From Podospora pseudocomata (Eukaryota; Ascomycota; Sordariomycetes; Sordariales; Podosporaceae), in NCBI RefSeq assembly GCF_035222375.1, contig NC_085889.1, positions 4,092,001-4,156,000 on the forward strand: a DNA stretch of 64,000 bases, written 5' to 3'. The notes under the pieces are model-generated. The model did not search any database and had not been told where the DNA came from. It worked only from the letters and a program-made list of their open reading frames with translations. Shown piece after piece: positions 23,827 to 35,600 of the stretch; the first letter of the stretch is position 1; every line of letters begins with the position of its first letter. Both the position numbers and the translations under genes were made by a program.

Positions 23827-23979
23827 CTTCAGATCCACATCCGAATGATGTGATCAACCTTGTGACCTGGATGCCTGAACCCTATGGCTTGGGTTCTTGA
23901 TGGTCTTATTTACATTTATGTACGTGCGGATTGTCCGTGGTGGCTATATAACGAGCAGTCTTCGGGCTCGTTTCGGTTG

Positions 23980-24834
23980 TCAGAGTGAATTTGACCTCTT
24001 AGTGGATAGCCTAAGCAGCCACCCTCCGACATTTTTTCCGGTCGTAGACCAAACATCCCCCTCAATTGGGCTGTCGTCGTCTGATTCCAGATTCCGAATC
24101 CACTCGTGTTCACAAATGGCTCTCTCCGCCACGGGAAATCCGTCTTCACCCCTAAGCCAGGTGAAAACATTGCGGGTTACCATTTCCGACACGTCTTCCT
24201 CTGGATCAAGCATACCGTAATCGACGGGAGCGGTATTTTTCCAGCCAGGCTGTTCCCTGCCCTTAACCCGGATAGTGGTCGCCCGAGCGCCACTTGTTCT
24301 TTGCTCAACCTTCTTGCCGTCCTGGCAATCCCAGATAAAGCCACCGTATCCGAGACCATGAGCCGCCGAGCATCCAGCATGTCGACGAACGTTAAGGTCC
24401 GTGTCTCCCATGGCAGTGGAGCCAAACGGAGCAAATGGAAAGAGTGGCGGAACTGCGTGATCTGATTCATGGGACAGGTACATCAGCCGGCATTCGTCGG
24501 CTCGCGTAATCTGGCCAACGATGGGACGATCTTTCCGTATAAACTCTTGGATGAAGGACGCATGCGTTCCGGTACAAGCAGCGGCAGTGAGATCGACTTT
24601 CCACCAGCCCGTTCGAGCTTCTTGGAGGCAGCGCGACTCGGCACCCGTAATAAAGGCGCCAAGCCAGAGAAACCCGAGGTCCGGATCCCTTTTCATGAAC
24701 GTAAGGCTGGTGAGGTGATCCTGCCAGGGGGGGTTTTCTGCACTGGCCATCTCCCACAGCGCAGCCCAAAGGCGATACCCTCTCTCGTACATCGCCTTGA
24801 AGGCCTCCTTGCTAGGGCGAACTGCATCCTCCAT
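23980..24834 (-). CDS. Uncharacterised 284-aa protein
   Basis: A single uninterrupted exon from ATG 24834 to TGA 23980. The protein has an N-terminal helical part (EDAVRPSKEAFKAMYERGYR) and a central region with several Cys/His/Trp residues (LTAAACTGTHASFIQEF, HAGCSAAHGLGYGGFIWDC). Its acidic C-terminal third contains LDPEEDVSEMVTRNVFTWL and CEHEWIRNLESDDDSP. No signal peptide, membrane segment or familiar motif. Composition is protein-like over the full length and no stop or frameshift interrupts it, in contrast with the decayed genes around it. Family not recognised; probably an orphan fungal protein. Confidence 0.6.
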   Translation of the reverse strand: MEDAVRPSKEAFKAMYERGYRLWAALWEMASAENPPWQDHLTSLTFMKRDPDLGFLWLGAFITGAESRCLQEARTGWWKVDLTAAACTGTHASFIQEFIRKDRPIVGQITRADECRLMYLSHESDHAVPPLFPFAPFGSTAMGDTDLNVRRHAGCSAAHGLGYGGFIWDCQDGKKVEQRTSGARATTIRVKGREQPGWKNTAPVDYGMLDPEEDVSEMVTRNVFTWLRGEDGFPVAERAICEHEWIRNLESDDDSPIEGDVWSTTGKNVGGWLLRLSTKRSNSL

Positions 24835-25531
24835 GACTTTTGAGAAAATCGCAGGTTGCTGGTGAGGTATGGAAGCTAGTGATGGGGCATCGAGTTGCAG
24901 TGTGTGAACGGGTGATAGTGGGCGGGAATCGTCAATTGAATCCCGTGACTTGTCTGAAGACCTGAGGCCAACCCTACATTTCTCTGCCGACGCTAACTGT
25001 CAGAATATTTGGTGTCATTCGGAACTAGCCGTCGACAACGACTGTGGCGCACAGTGGGCGGGAGGCTCGGAGGTGTGGCTCAAAGCGATTCTGGTGTCGC
25101 ACGAGGGTGAGTTACCCGGGTGGCTGGGAAAGGCCGAACCCAGTGGCTCTGGTCCCACTGCTGCTAAGATATTAATTCCTTAACAGTGGGCCTTATTAAC
25201 TATTGAAATGGTGAGAAAACACACAAATACAACCAAGACACCACAAATATACCCTCAACAGGTCCTGAATGAATACACCTGCGTGACAGTGGCTCGCTCG
25301 CAGGCCGCACTTCACGCAGGACAAAGAAAAGACATTATGGGCTCGCAAGCCACATAATAAGCACCGGATTGGCCTGATCAGAGGGCCAGAATTGCCTGCA
25401 CGCGTGCAAGGCTCAAAATACGAAGAAACAAAAGTCGATGTCTTGTCTAAAATAGAATGTCAGAAGCAGACCGCTTGTATACATGACCCCTGAACTCCCG
25501 AATCCTCCGAGAGCCCCACTTTCTCACCCCT
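24835..25531. other. Intergenic, no gene seen
   Basis: About 700 bp upstream of the 284-aa gene. It should hold that gene's promoter. No coding track, RNA gene or clear repeat recognised. Confidence 0.4.
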
Positions 25532-25972
25532 TGTCACAGTTAACCCAACGACGGGTCGGACAGTGTGTGGGGTGCAGGACGTCCCCAGCCAATCATTAGG
25601 AAGGGCAGGAGGCAGCCAATCAGGGCTGGCCAGAAGTGCTATGGCGCCAAGACCCACGAGCACTCTGCAGGATGCAAGATGCTCGGGGTGATCGAAGGCA
25701 TAGCACGACGAGCACTTTACAGGATGCAATGTGCTAGGAGTGATCGGGGCCATAGCAGGGTGAGCACTTCACGGTCCCAAGGTCTATATATACGGAGGAA
25801 CTGGCTGGTGTAGATAGACAGTTCCGCAGTATGCAATTCAGATTGTATTCACGGTATCTTGTGTTTACATTGAGACATCTTGTTGTGCACTGTTTAGCTG
25901 CACCGAACCAATTGTCAGAAGTTACCTTCAACCCGTATCCCTTTCAGAGGTTCTGTACAGGGGTTCGTCACA
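25532..25972. mobile_element. LTR-like repeat, copy A (about 441 bp)
   Basis: Begins TGTCACAGTTAACC and ends GGGGTTCGTCACA, so it has LTR-like TG...CA ends. It contains a TATATATA box about 265 bp from the left end. A near-identical copy in the same orientation lies at 63408-63809. Copy A carries about 39 bp near its left end that copy B lacks, and there are roughly ten further substitutions. No coding capacity and no matching 5-bp flanks (CCCCT and CCTAC). Probably a solo LTR. Confidence 0.65.
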
Positions 25973-26200
25973 CCTACCTACACAGGACCGTTTAAGCTAC
26001 ATCCTTCATTGGGTTTGGGCTTTGGTTTTGCTCAGTTTAATTTAACTGCCGACCTTGTAGATATCGAAGTGCGAGGTCGAAGTTAAAAGGCATGACTTTT
26101 GGGGAGTGGTAAGATGCTCGATTGGTGATCTACCGATGTTTTCTGGACCCCGAAATTTCTTTTTCTTCCTTTAAGATATCCAGATTGCATAAAAAGTATC
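25973..26200. other. Short spacer, no gene seen
   Basis: Lies between the LTR-like repeat and the 5S rRNA gene. Nothing recognised. Confidence 0.4.
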
Positions 26201-26319
26201 ACATATGACCATAACCAACTGCAAACTCGGGATCCCGTCCGCTCTCCCCTAGATAAGAAGTTGAGTGCCGAACTAGTACCCAGGTGGGTGACCACTGGGG
26301 AATTCTCGGTGTTATATGT
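26201..26319 (+). rRNA. 5S ribosomal RNA gene (dispersed, 119 nt)
   Basis: The 119-nt unit opens ACATATGACCATA and closes with TATATGT, which pair to form helix I. It contains the conserved fungal 5S core CTCGGGATCCCGTCCGCTCT, CTAGATAAG, and the 3' half GTGGGTGACCAC. The CCAACT/AGTTG pairing of helix II is kept. A T-run directly after the end (26317-26320) can stop Pol III. Internal bases such as AACCAACTG and GGGGAATTCTC differ from the commonest Neurospora form, so this may be a minor-type or ageing copy. Single dispersed 5S genes are usual in Sordariomycetes. Confidence 0.88.
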
Positions 26320-26892
26320 TTTAAAGGTGTTTCCATCACTTTTACCAGTGGCAACTCTTTTTCTTTTTTTCTTCCTTAACAATATTGTAATTTTGTCCTG
26401 GAGAATCCTTTCAGGATGTCTGCATTACGGTCAACTTCCCAATTGACGAATCAACCCCGACCCCTCCTCTCCTCGCGTTCGCTTCTTTTTCTCGCTTCCG
26501 GCTGAGCTGCATGTCAGGGTAGTATTGCACGGCGACCTGTTACTAAATCATCTCCAGCGGACCTAAATTTCAATAGTGGCCTCCTCCCCTCTCTCTTTCC
26601 CTGAGTTTGGCTAACTATGACCCTGGGCGCATAAGAATAGGGCAGGCAACCATTACAAGCACTTGGCGACTCGCCTCATAGGGCGACAGGACTCTCGGAC
26701 TCGGTAGCGTAGGTCCCATGCACGGATGCTATGTAGGGTTCGGAATAGGAAATGAGGCTGTTCAGCATCACAGGTGAGGTTGCTTTTGTATATTAAAGCT
26801 GAACTTCACTCCAATGCTGTTGAGTCCTGTCTCTTTTCCACCCTCACCCACGCCCACGTCTTCAACTTCCCGTCATCAACTCCATCGGCATC
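26320..26892. promoter_or_regulatory. Upstream region of the tyrosinase gene
   Basis: About 570 bp between the 5S gene and the tyrosinase start. A TATATTAAAG element at about 26790 and the pyrimidine-rich leader from 26800 suggest promoter and 5' UTR. No specific regulator site assigned. Confidence 0.4.
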
Positions 26893-28032
26893 ATGAAGGT
26901 CTCTCTCGGCTCTGTGCTCCTTGGAGCGCTGCTTGCCAGCACACCCGCTGAGGTCGTGGCCCATCCTGGCCATCCCAGTACGTGCGTGGTCACCACCAAG
27001 CGCAAGGAGTTCCGAACCTTGTCCAACGTCCAAAAGCTCAACTTCCTGGCCTCGGTCAAGTGCCTCATGAACCGGCCCCCCGCCCTTTCAGCCACATACC
27101 CAGCCTCGACATCACGATGGACCGATTTCCTCCTCGTTCACCAAGCAAATACCCCTTTTGTTCACTGGGTGGGCCAATTCCTCCCCTGGCATCGTGCGTT
27201 CCTTCAGGACTTTGAGGATGCCCTCCGCAATGAGTGCGGTCTTATCGGCGGTATCCCCTACTGGAACTCGGCCCTTGACTTCGCCAATCTCACCGCATCA
27301 CCAGTGCTGTCTGGCCCTCTATCCTTTGGTGGGAACGGGGTTGGTCCCGTAATCGTCCCGCCAGGAGGCCAATCCAGCGATGGCAACTGCGTCATTGATG
27401 GCTTCTTCGGCAACGTCAGCGTCCGGGTTGCCCAGGGTCCTCCTCCGGGCCAGGTTGCAGACCGGTGCCTCCTGCGCTACATCCGCCAGGACTTTGCCTC
27501 CTACTGGATGAACCCCAGCCATGTTGCCACAGTTTTGGCTCAGCCTGACTACGCAACTTTTGCGCCTCTCATTGAGGGTGATATGATCCCTCCTGATGTT
27601 TTCCCTACCATGGGCGTAAGTCTTTGCTTCGAACACACACCAAGACTCGTAGCTTACACTCTCTGACAGATTCACACTGGTGGCCACGCTACTATGGGTG
27701 GTGACATGTCTGACATGTTCACCTCTAACTCTGACCCCATCTTCTACCCTTTCCACGCCAACATTGACCGTCTCTGGGCCAAGTGGCAGGCTGCCAACCC
27801 CACTGCTCGTCAGTACGACATCTCGAATCCCATTGCTCCACGCGGTGTTATTCAGATGTGGCCCAACCCTCCTGCCGGCAATGTTACGCTTGACTATCAG
27901 CTCTCGCCACTCAAGGTGGGCGGCTCTTCGACTGTCACCACGGTTGGCCAGATCATGAATACCAAGGGCAAGGGGGTGCCGTCTGCGCCTGGGAAGCCTA
28001 ATGGGATTTTGTGCTATGAGTATGTTGAATAA
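26893..28032 (+). CDS. Secreted tyrosinase (type-3 copper oxidase)
   Basis: Two exons (26893-27615, 27670-28032) flank a 54-nt intron with a GTAAGT donor and CTGACAG acceptor, encoding about 361 aa. The N-terminal 23 residues (KVSLGSVLLGALLASTPAEVVA) form a signal peptide. The CuA signature is visible (HQANTPFVHWVGQFLPWHR) and so is the CuB signature (IHTGGHATMGG, then DPIFYPFHANIDRLW). The His ligands of both copper sites are present and the join falls just before CuB (MG-IHTGG). Enzymes of this family oxidise phenols to quinones, often for pigment or phenolic detoxification. The length suits the short secreted fungal group without a large C-terminal shield domain. No cluster partner is seen next to it. 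Confidence 0.92.
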
Positions 28033-29990
28033 GATGTTATGTTAGCTTGGCGTGTAGTAAAGGAATAGAAATTTGAGGACACCTATCTGGTGCTCTCCTT
28101 TCAGCAGAACTCGTGTTTGCTACGCTGTGTCGTAGCTTTGAAGTTGTGCTTTTTGCTTTTCTATATCTGCTAGGCTTTGTTGGAAGAGGAGTTAGAAGGG
28201 GGTGTTTTGCCGCTGTGATGACTTTAGGGGATGATGTCGATTCCAAAGAGAATAAATCTATTCGGGAATTTTTTTAAGCTGATTCGAGACGGGTATAAAG
28301 CTACTGTAACTCTACTTCCACTCCCTCACACGCCTCCACGCTTCAACACTGTGCAGTCTCACACTGAAGTATGAGTTCCCTCTCTAGGTCTCTGCTTCAT
28401 AGCACTGGCTGCTTGAATCCCATTCCATGGAAGATCTGAGCCAAAGTAACGGTCCAAAGCGTCTCTCGAGAGCTGTTGCTTGTCCTCTTTCAGGCTATCC
28501 TTGTTCGACTGTGTGTTGCTGTTCGGGCTAAGAGATGTATAGTCAGTGAAAGCCAGCATTTTGGCGCAATGAAGGGGGGTCGTATCAATGATCCGAATCA
28601 GAAGAGGATTACCCACCAGGTGGTAAACCCCGTCTTGAAAGACTGGCTATTTTTGATGGGGGACTGATTCAATATGTTGGGGGGGCTTGGTGTGGACAGT
28701 ATTAGTACCTGAGGTAATGGGAACAAAAACATCCTTGTCATTGATCTCGAACGACTATAGCAGGCGAAAGTCTTGTGCGGGCAGTGGATCAATTCATCAT
28801 TTTTTCAAGACTTACACAAGAAGGCGGAGACCATTCAGGGGTACATAGGGTACATAACAATAGTTGACCTGACCGAAGTATGATATACTGATCCGCTGTG
28901 GCCTTGGGGGTCTTGGTTACGGTTCTCGCAACCAGGTATCAGCATGCCTGTCTCTCTTTGTAAAGATACCTAGGGATAAGAGCCCTCTATCTAGCCCGAG
29001 CGGATTGGGAATACACCTCCGTGTCACGTACTCTAATTTCTGCCTATTTGATAGTACCTACCAGACGCCTTGCTCTGGCAGAATATAATGGGATGCAAGC
29101 TGAGCTACCTAGTGTGACTCATAACGATCAATCCAGCCTTAGACGACATAGCTCAGGATAATAAATACTGCACAAATGTACATGTACAGAACGAATATGA
29201 TCCTCTGTTTATATTTATTCAATGAATCCCACATGATTCCGTGGCCCCATGGAGCCTCGTACTTCGTATCAAAATCAGTCGCACCTTGCGCGCATGCAAA
29301 GGTCTGCGCCACATAGCACTCTGTTGGTAAAAAGGACCCCATAAGTCCAGCCCTGGGGAATCAAAAACGCACATTCTTGCATGTGCCAGCATTACGCCAC
29401 TGGACGCCAGACCAATACCTCCTGCAGGAAAGAGGCTGCCAGGGAATCATAGGGGAACCAGAGAAGAAATCTGTGCGGCACACCTGCTTGGGTCAACCAG
29501 ATTATTGCATACTTGTGGAATGACTTTCTGCAAGACAGTCTCTATTTACGGTCAACGGGGTCATAGTTCGTATTAGACACGCCATCTCAGTCACAGTGAC
29601 GGGTAAGATGTCTAAGAGCAGTTATGGTGTCCCTGAGAAATTACAAGTGCTTGCAAATGCTAACCTTTTCCAGTACTTTTATAGCACGGGGAGGCCATTG
29701 GCTCATTCAACAAAGCCCACTTCAGCCCGGTCAGTCATCAAACTTTTCTGCCTAGATACCTTCCTAGAGATCGGCGTTTAGGGATCGATTTGACATGTAG
29801 AGGCTTGAGGTACGGACAGGAAGACAGGCTCGGCCACTGCGGAACTTGAAGTCTTGGGTTCATGACACAACTGAGCTAAGATGTCTAAGTATAAAGCCCC
29901 TCCGTTCTGACTAGGCCTGGTAACATCACTCTCATGCTTCAAGTTTCTCTCCAACTCTTTTCTTGCACTCAATACATCAACCATACCTTA
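28033..29990. other. Gene-poor stretch after tyrosinase
   Basis: About 2 kb, AT-rich in parts. The left end is the tyrosinase 3' UTR. Short frames are not protein-like and no RNA gene was recognised. Confidence 0.45.
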
Positions 29991-30852
29991 TATTCACTCT
30001 TTAGGGACACCGTTGCACCTGCTGAAGTTGCAGCGGAGGTCCTGCGTGAAACCACAATCTGCCAGTAGATCTTGACTCTTTTTACTCAGAATTACATTTT
30101 GTCGTTGCTGTTAGGAAGCCAGCCAACTGAACCATCGCTAGCAAACCACCACCTGCACGATGGGGATTGTTTGGCTCTCGAAACCCCTTTTAGCACCAGA
30201 CGGCCGCAGTCATGGGCACAACCGCAACTTGGACACCAAGAGGCACGGGTTCCGACATACAGCGATTGCGTCGACCCGGCGACTACTACCGACAACATCG
30301 ACCTCGGCGCGTTGGAAGGGTACCACATGTTATCTGTGCGACCTGCCCAAAGCATTTGCAAACACCAAGGATTGCAAGAACCACTTTGGCGCGGTACACC
30401 TTGATCGTCGAGACTTTAGATGCACAGGGTGTCTGAGTACATTCAAGACCTAGTCAAACTGCAACAGACATATTCGAACTGCTCTCAATTGTCAGGAACG
30501 TGGCGCCATCGTCGAAAATCTACGCAACACACGATCGGGGTTTCCTCGAATGCGTTTTCCCCTCACGCCTTCCCCGTCAGCATTTGATATATCTCACCTC
30601 AACTCAATCACCCGGCATTCTCTTTGGTCGAGGCATGAAAGGACAGGAGAGGGGATATCATGTGCTGGCATGTGTCCTTTCTGCTTGGTTGGGAATGGAC
30701 GGTCCTGTCTTTGGCGAATGACACCGGTGTCTCGAAACCAACAAGGCGCGATTGAAGATAGCAGGGGGCTACTAATTCTCGTTGCGCTTATTTCTTCTGT
30801 CTCTGTCTTCTCTTTGCACGCGGCCTTCTTACAGCAGGGGCATGGTTGCTGA
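29991..30852 (+). pseudogene. C2H2 zinc-finger gene, broken
   Basis: A classical C2H2 finger is recognisable but split over two frames: VICATCPK in one, then AFANTKDCKNHFGAVH in the next, giving C-x2-C-x12-H-x4-H after one base change. A second finger follows at once (FRCTGCLSTFKT, TAG at 30451-30453, then SNCNRHIRTALNC), so the stop falls inside it. The stop is consistent with CAG to TAG. The same frame runs on to about 30852. An upstream frame rich in Thr/Asp (TTTDNIDLGALEG) probably belongs to it, with another shift. This was a DNA-binding or RNA-binding finger protein; it now appears dead. Confidence 0.55.
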
Positions 30853-31732
30853 CCTGCGAATTTGGTTTTGGAAAGCTTTACCCTGTGCTTAATCACTATT
30901 TCGGAATTTAGTTGATGTTGGCTTTAAGCCCTTTGGCAGGCATTTTCTTTGTCTTTCCTCTGCTTCTTTGCTCTCTTTTTCTTGCCTTTTGCTCATGGCC
31001 CGGGCTTTCATCACCACATGTATTTCTAGCCACTTCACCTCTGTCATTCCGGTAGATTTATACATCATCTTCATCTTTCACACCGTTGAACTTTTGCATT
31101 TCAGTTGGTTGCTTTCACTGTTTTCTGGATTTGAACGTTTCTTCCCTGTAAGGTTAGATGAGATCGAATAGATACACCTAAGGTACCCTAGTTTCTATAC
31201 TTGGCGTACCTACCATATTTCGCAATCCGCCACCAACTTCGTCATAGTCAGTGAGTGTTTTCGGGCTGACTTTATTCTCGGGAACGGAAAATGAAGAGTT
31301 CAACTCCCCAACAGCGGTTAAAGTCACTCCCTGCATTTGGATTGGTGATGATCAATATAAAAACCGCAGTATCGGCGGCTAGTATAGCCATCCGTATTTA
31401 ACCAGCACCATACCCATCGGGCCGGAGATATTTGGCTTCATGCCCAAACAAAATACCAGCCGCATGGCGCCAGAGTGCCGGTTACCCCAGGTTTGTGTAG
31501 ATGAGTTCTGATGATCCATGCCACCCTGATCTGCTGACAGCCCTGCTCTCCCTCCACAATCGCCATCCATATTCTCGAGACGGTATTCCGTTCGCCCCCC
31601 ACATGACCCGAAAAAGAGCAGTATTTGAGTGTTCTGGGAAGGAAAACTCGATATAACTTCCCCATCCCCACTCGTGTGACATACACCCATTTCCTTTACA
31701 CCAGTATCTGCTTCTGCATCTTCCTAGTCAAT
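30853..31732. promoter_or_regulatory. Upstream region of the deacetylase gene
   Basis: About 880 bp before the deacetylase start, with a TATAAAAAC element near 31356. No coding track recognised, apart from an in-frame extension of the deacetylase frame back to about 31625 that lacks a signal-peptide-like start. Confidence 0.4.
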
Positions 31733-32615
31733 ATGCTCGCAGAAACCCTCACCACGGGGCTGCTGCTCATCACGAGCGCCAGCGCCCTCCCAGTGATGAG
31801 CCCACTGGAGTACGTCAAGCGAGCCGTCAACCCCGGCGTCGTCATCAGCAAATGCAGCCAGCCCAACATGCTGGCACTTGCCTACGACGACGGTCCATAC
31901 ACATACACCTCTCAGCTCGTCGACATCCTCGACAGAGGCGGCGCCAAAGCCACCTTCTTCTGGTGCGGTACCCTGTACGGATGTATCTACCGCCAAGAAG
32001 CCGCCGTCAAGAAGGCATTTGCCTCTGGCCATCAAGTTGCCTCTCACTCATGGTACAGTACTCCCCTTTCCACCTCACCCGTCCATCAGTCTAACAACCT
32101 GCCACCAGGTCCCACAACAGAATGGGCTCCATGAACGCCAACCAAATCCGCACCGAAATGACCCGTGTCGAAGACGCCCTCGTCAACATGGTCGGCGTCA
32201 AGCCCGCCTACATGCGGCCTCCTTATCTCGACACCGGTGGCCAGTTCTTGAACACGATGAAGACGATGAACTACAAGGTCATCACCAACGACATTGATTC
32301 CGGAGACTGGAACAACGTCAGCCCCCAGCAAGCCCAGCAGCGGTTTCAGCAGGCGGGTGCCCGTGGCAATGGGCATATTCCCCTCATGCATGAGGTGTAT
32401 CCCGGAACGGTTAACACGCTGACGCCGTGGTTGATCAATTGGGCGAACCAGAATAACTTGAAGCTTGTTACTGTTGGTAAGTTGCTTTGACGAAGAAGAG
32501 TCAAGGTTTTGACAGTGTGCTGACTGAGATGAAAATAGCTGAGTGCGTTGGTGATCCAGAGGGCTCATATCAGCCTGGTAATTGGACTGCAAAGGTTGGG
32601 CCGTACAACTGCTAA
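31733..32615 (+). CDS. Secreted polysaccharide deacetylase (NodB/CE4), likely chitin deacetylase
   Basis: Three exons (31733-32052, 32109-32476, 32539-32615) with introns of 56 and 62 nt give 254 aa. Both joins keep frame (HSW-SHNRM and LVTV-AECVGDPEG). The start at 31733 gives a clean signal peptide (MLAETLTTGLLLITSASALP). NodB motifs are present in order: motif 1 LAYDDGPY (catalytic Asp pair), motif 2 HSWSH (metal-binding HxxxH), motif 3 RPPYLDTGG, motif 4 in the DSGDW region, and a late MHEV. The exon-3 tail is Cys-containing (ECVGDPEGSYQPGNW). CE4 enzymes remove acetyl groups from chitin or chito-oligosaccharides in the wall or outside the cell. Exact substrate is an inference. Confidence 0.9.
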
Positions 32616-35600
32616 AGCAAGTGCGTTGGAATGGTCATGTTCAGGGGTAAGATCACCTTTCCAGGGAACTTGCTGCCCAAGACAACACGTAGGTAGCCAC
32701 CAAATGCAAACACCTCAACCAAGGGGTCTCTCCTCACAGAAAAAACTGCAGTCGTATCCCAACTGCCAACCCCACTACCAATAGCGTACCGATAACACAA
32801 GAACCTCAACGCTGGGAACTCGGCCCGAGGCTCATGCATATCATCCAACCGTCATCCTGACACACCTGCAGCAGCCAAGATACCCGTCACACCGAGGCTT
32901 GGCTACCACTTCGGAAAAGAGTGAGGCTGTCAAAGATAACTCTGCATCTTTAGCCTCTTGTCAATCCTGCCACACATCCTTCGCAAGTCTAGCATCATTC
33001 CCAGGGTCACAATGAGGCCCTCACCAACACCACAGTGCCAGTACCTGACAAGCCATACCTGCATGACTAGACCTCAACTACCGCCGTCACTGCGCCATCG
33101 ACTAGCCACATAGCCGTTACAACTCCAACGTCCCGATAATGCACCTTTAGGTTGCTAAGTTGTCGTCCTGTCCCTGCCTTGTTTTGTCAGCTCTTCTGCA
33201 GTAGCCTATCCTATTTGGAGCTTGTGTCTCTTCTCATCCAAGCTTATGATATCTCCAGCCAAAGCAATCGACTGCCCGTTATTAAGGCTTGTTGCTGTTT
33301 GCAACCTAAGCTCTGACCTTGATCCAATCTTATCATCAGTCAATGTCCTGAACTCTACTCCGTAGCATCCATCACAATTCCAGCACCAAGCATCAAACAT
33401 CAAGCATCAACCACCAAGCACCAAGCCTCACACTCCACCCCAACGCCCAACCTTTCTTTCCAACAACAACCGTTCCACAAACCCACTCTTCAACCACATG
33501 GGAAAGTGGAAACAGCGGAAGATGCCCATCCACAGCGGAGCTACGGTCCAGAACCTCTTCTGAACCAAAAAAAAAAAAGAAAAGAAAACCCCGCCAAACG
33601 GAGGAGTGGAACCCATCATCATGAACAATACATATGCAGCACCATCTGCCTGCCACCGCAAACTCCCAAGCGCTAGCCAAAATGTCGACATGTTCCATCG
33701 GCTTTTCGTCCCTTTTGAGCTCTTCCCCCCTCCTTTCTCAGCTTGGTCGTGTGGATGGGCATGCAGCAGCACCCTTATTACCCACCGACGACGCTTTCCC
33801 CATCCGCGTTAGTATTGCGAGTGAACCTTCTTAGGTAATAAATTCCACGACGGCTCATCGGGACGTTTCGACGGCACATTTTCCCCACCAACCCATCATG
33901 AAACAGATCCAGAGAAAACAAAAAAAATGGCGATAATCGCGAGCGAGTGCGAGTCCCGCTGAATGCTTCCTTCCCAACCCCTCCCGACATCGGCTTTGTG
34001 CTGTTTGATATTCTTACGTCTTTGACAAGAGATCGATAATGTCGGCCATTCTTCTGTTTCAAGTGAACATAACGGCAGCTTCGGATTTTAGACCACGATC
34101 AAAAAACCAATTAAGAATCAGACCGCGGCCCGATGGTTTGGAAGGCACGCCCATCCATCCTTCCCTCCCGCCCATTCCAAGCGAGGGCTTGGCTCGTATT
34201 ATTACCGAGACATGAGGTGCCGGTAGCGGGCAGGATTGAAAGGATGGCTGTGGTGTTTTGGGAAATCGACAGATGTCATCCTACACACGTGAGCGGGACA
34301 CGGTGCGGAAGGTGCTCTTCTCGGCCTCAGAAGTGACCGATGTCCGACACAGGCCGCCGGCGTGCGGTCAATGCCAGAAGAGGGACGGCGCCCGTGCCAA
34401 GCCGGAGAGGTGGGGAACTGAAATAGCTCGGCGCCGTGATGATGTCCCGCCGGTGCTTGAGCTGATACAGCTTGTTGTATCCCAACAAACTACGGGATCC
34501 ACACAGCTTCATCAGATTCCAGTTCAAACCCTTCTCCTTCAGCGCGATGATCCAAACCAACCTGATCTCCGCGAATAGACCGAAACACCCACAGCACAAC
34601 AATCCGACACCATCTCCCAATATGGTGTAACAAGCGTTAGTGTCGGCCGCAAGCGCCCTACTGCTGCGCTAACAGCTGGGCTTAATAAGAAACAAGGCCC
34701 CCCCCCTCAAAGATGTTTCGCTTCCCGCAAGTGAAGCCCAATGAAGCGATATTGAACCAGGAGAGCTAAGGCCGCCCCAAGACGTCCACGATTGTGAGTG
34801 AGACATTCCAGAAGGGTTCTAACGCTGACCGGGGAGGTGGTGTCGGGGGGCCGAACCGGCATGCCACACTTCTTCTCGGCCGCAGATCTGGCTCCCAATT
34901 GGTTCAAATCTGTGCGCCACGAAAGGAGACATCCTTGAGGTCGGAGCGGACTCCGGTGGGATGAAGCCAACCAGGAGCGAGGAAAGTCGCAACCAGGAAA
35001 CGCGTTGATGAAGTGCTGGAACTTTCGGTGAAAGTGCTGAGATTCGGGAAGAACTTTGGAGGTAGCTGGGACTTCTCGATGGCTCCTGTTCTTTTCAATC
35101 CTCTTGTCCCTCCTGTTCCATTATCAACGGGTTTGCATAATGTGATCTCTGGGCGATCCTTGCCAACAGCTTCAATGCATCAAAAGGGCCAGACGGAAGG
35201 CTCTTTCCCGCCATGATCCCGCCATTCTTCAGGTACAACTCGGCATGACTATTCTGAGATCTCGATTCGATGTCATGTCGCTTTCGCTCACTTTCTTATT
35301 GCTGATGCAGGTCGACGAGTATGGAAGTCGACCTGAATGCTGGCGTGGTGAAAAGCGGGCCAAGACCGCCAGCGACCTTTAGCTTGTGCCAGTTCCATGC
35401 CGGCGGTGTCTGGAATCAAGTTTCGTCGGTCCAATTGGCCAGCCCCTCGTTCAGGGTTCGATAAGTTGACATAGCCTCATCAGTTCGTGACATCAGCAAG
35501 GTGTCGGCATGTCTTCGAGGTATGTAATGCAGGTACCTATGCCGGATATTTGGGGTTACTTGGCCAGTATTCATCACGACAACACGACATCGCGACCATG

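Noticed and set aside
25532-25972. Complete LTR retrotransposon starting at this repeat
   Set aside because: No gag, protease, integrase or RT lies between the two repeat copies in the right order, and the copia RT scrap at 21.4 kb is outside them.
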